This document shows positions 62,468 to 64,000 of a DNA stretch of 64,000 nucleotides, one piece after another (position 1 is the first letter of the stretch; the number at the start of each line of letters is the position of its first letter). The translations under genes and the position numbers were made by a program. The notes beneath the pieces were generated by a model. The model was not told the origin of the DNA. It made no database searches and worked only from the letters and a program-made list of their open reading frames with translations. This DNA is from an uncultured Oleispira sp. (GTDB lineage: Bacteria > Pseudomonadota > Gammaproteobacteria > Pseudomonadales > Oceanobacteraceae): positions 372,001-436,000 of the forward strand of contig CAJXUD010000002.1 in assembly GCA_913061415.1 (NCBI GenBank). Reading direction: 5' to 3'.

Positions 62468-64000
62468 TTAGAAATCTTTTTCGATTCCAATAAACCAACC
62501 GGCATTATCATAACTGTAACGAATCAGCTCGCTATTCAATTTAAACTCCTGAAAGCGATAGCTAATTCCAGTCCCGAACATTAAACTTGGATCCGTTTTC
62601 TTTTCGAGCTTAAGGTCCTCAGCGCGTAATCGGTTTACAGCAATTCCACCCAATATATAAGGCGACCAAGCCGTACCCTGCAATAAAGGCAGTTGATATT
62701 TAGCATCTAGCACCCATGTTTGATAGCCCAGTGCTGAGCGCCCCTGGTCTCCACGAATGTCTGCGTCTCCTAGATCAGAATAACGCAATTCCACATGCCA
62801 TTCAGGGAGTATTCGATAACCCACCCCCAATTGCACAGCCCAATCACTGCCGTCTCGGGTATCCAAACCGCTTGCCAAATCTGGGCGCAGGACGGACTGC
62901 CCCAAGCCTAGGCTTACTTGCCAGCTTTGTGCATGACTAACGCCTGTGACCAAAAACAACAGCAGTACAGTACTTATTCGAAATATGTTTCGAGAGTAAC
63001 GAAAAGTAGACAATAACAATAACGACAACATCATCATAATACTCATTTCTCCCGTACCTCTTGATTTAACATCATACCCAACATTAACAATAATATCCTG
63101 ACCATCCAGAACACCATCATTATCGCTGTCTGTATCTAGGTAATCGGCAATTCCGTCACCATCCAGGTCTGCCAATTCACGATCATCACGCACTCCATTA
63201 TTATTGGCATCAGTACCTTCAAGTACACCATTAATATTCTGATCTACGCCATCATCAATACCATCCGCATCTGCATCCAGACCTGTAAAATATTGCTGTT
63301 GCGAGTTCTCATCCACATCAAGAATACCGTCGCCATCGTCATCATCATCTGCATGATTCGGAATACCATCGCCATCCATGTCAGGCAAAGTCCCTTGAGC
63401 ACCCACTGCATTATCAACGCTATCGATAATACCATCGCGGTCCATGTCTATTGTACTGTCTAGAATACCGTTCGCATCCTTATCCAGAGTCTCTGGCAGA
63501 CCGTTAACGATTAAATCAAAACTGATTCCGTCGCTTTTTAGTTCCAACATATTTGGTAAAGAATCTGCGTCGCCATCCAATAATTGACTGCCATCCGTAA
63601 TAACAGTATCGCCAGCATCCAATTTTCCATCCCCATTAATATCGCTCAAACCGGACTCAACAACATCCATCACACCATCATTATCTGAATCAAGATCCAG
63701 ATGGTTAGGACGTTGATCCTGATCCTGATCAAACTGAATAAATGACAACTCAGCTTCGTCAGCAACAGCTGGAATTGCTTGCGCATTCGCGTGAGACTTG
63801 GCGAGTAACTTCGCCATAGAGTCCAATGCGTCATCTACACCGTCAAAGTTAGTATCCACCTTATCGGTATCAACCTGACCATCGTTGCCGACGTCTGCAT
63901 CCAGTACATCAATAATGCCGTCACTGTCGCTGTCTGTCAGTGTCAAACGCACTTCCAGTTGATCAGCCACACCGTCGTTATCAGAGTCGGTATCTTCACG
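62468..64000 (-). CDS. TSP3-repeat protein fused to an outer-membrane beta-barrel (N-terminus outside window)
   Basis: The frame is open through base 64000, so the start is missing. First, about 320 visible residues of Asp-rich thrombospondin type-3-like repeats (DSDSDGIIDVLD, DGVDD, DMDGDGIPNHADDDDDGDG), which bind calcium. Then GTGEMSIMMMLSLLLL-STFRYSRN, looking like a C-terminal sorting signal (small residues, hydrophobic helix, basic end). Directly after comes a second hydrophobic stretch ending in GVSHA-QSWQVSLG, like a signal peptide, and then an OmpA/OmpW-like eight-strand barrel of about 150 residues ending in Phe. It looks like two exported proteins joined in frame. Confidence 0.75.
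   Translation of the reverse strand, partial: REDTDSDNDGVADQLEVRLTLTDSDSDGIIDVLDADVGNDGQVDTDKVDTNFDGVDDALDSMAKLLAKSHANAQAIPAVADEAELSFIQFDQDQDQRPNHLDLDSDNDGVMDVVESGLSDINGDGKLDAGDTVITDGSQLLDGDADSLPNMLELKSDGISFDLIVNGLPETLDKDANGILDSTIDMDRDGIIDSVDNAVGAQGTLPDMDGDGIPNHADDDDDGDGILDVDENSQQQYFTGLDADADGIDDGVDQNINGVLEGTDANNNGVRDDRELADLDGDGIADYLDTDSDNDGVLDGQDIIVNVGYDVKSRGTGEMSIMMMLSLLLLSTFRYSRNIFRISTVLLLFLVTGVSHAQSWQVSLGLGQSVLRPDLASGLDTRDGSDWAVQLGVGYRILPEWHVELRYSDLGDADIRGDQGRSALGYQTWVLDAKYQLPLLQGTAWSPYILGGIAVNRLRAEDLKLEKKTDPSLMFGTGISYRFQEFKLNSELIRYSYDNAGWFIGIEKDF

Noticed and set aside
62468..64000. Asp-rich repeats as a CRISPR-like or DNA-level repeat array
   Set aside because: The similarity is at protein level (calcium-binding repeats); the DNA units are not regular.

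Overview
The window is 64 kb of chromosome, about 42-44% G+C by eye, from a free-living, probably marine gammaproteobacterium. PhoB/PhoR, CpxA/CpxR, TesA-YbbA-YbbP, ZapE, FadH, RhlE, an LpxL-type acyltransferase, RsuA and a TRAP transporter fit the Oceanospirillales (Oleispira/Bermanella/Thalassolituus type). This placement is inference from gene content. I see no rRNA, tRNA, CRISPR array, insertion sequence or prophage. Nearly all genes are intact; one clear pseudogene lies at 46.0-46.65 kb.

Layout. 0-3.3 kb: phoR (cut by the window edge), phoB and a His-rich COG0523 GTPase. 3.3-7.2 kb: ybbP-ybbA, divergent from and overlapping tesA. 7.2-9.3 kb: secreted lipase and its membrane foldase, with a strong hairpin between them. 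9.5-14.4 kb: nitronate monooxygenase-like enzyme, small exported protein, cpxA-cpxR, ComFB-like protein, rhodanese. 14.6-18.4 kb: large PilZ-DUF1631-GGDEF-EAL protein with degenerate catalytic motifs. 18.4-22.3 kb: TatT-DctP-DctQ-DctM TRAP operon ending in a clear terminator. 22.4-26.7 kb: tapT, spermidine-synthase-like protein, chemoreceptor, XRE/S24 repressor. 26.8-32.6 kb: rhlE, LpxL-like acyltransferase, hybrid histidine kinase, and a DAHP synthase preceded by an aromatic-rich leader peptide and attenuator. 32.6-37.5 kb: fadH, acyl-CoA dehydrogenase, Crp/Fnr-type regulator. 37.7-45.4 kb: PKD/beta-propeller lipoprotein and an RND pump with its adaptor. 45.4-49.8 kb: pseudogene and a row of poorly known genes (CxxC exported protein, TIGR02450, YgjV, SUFU-like). 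49.9-53.6 kb: FMN reductase, ohrR/ohr, SMP-30-like protein, rsuA. 53.9-56.4 kb: class III cyclase and TPR lipoprotein. 56.4-60.8 kb: LysR regulator with a divergent glutathionyl-hydroquinone reductase, 2OG oxygenase, zapE, cold-shock protein. 61-64 kb: Cu/Zn-type permease and a calcium-repeat/beta-barrel protein cut by the window edge.

Two things stand out. First, DAHP synthase is preceded by what looks like a complete ribosome-mediated attenuator: a leader peptide ending in a dense Tyr/Trp/Phe run, an overlapping set of hairpins and an intrinsic terminator. Second, at least ten gene 3' ends carry short degenerate tandem duplications (12-25 bp units, 2-4 copies) that begin at or just after the stop codon. 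The units often repeat the stop triplet, in tapT in all three frames. A similar array sits in one divergent intergenic region. I know of no described element class that matches.

Functionally the window mixes envelope and stress regulation (Pho, Cpx, OhrR, RND, Cu/Zn export), lipid use (lipase and foldase, TesA, FadH, acyl-CoA dehydrogenase) and cyclic-nucleotide signalling (PilZ/GGDEF/EAL, ComFB, class III cyclase).
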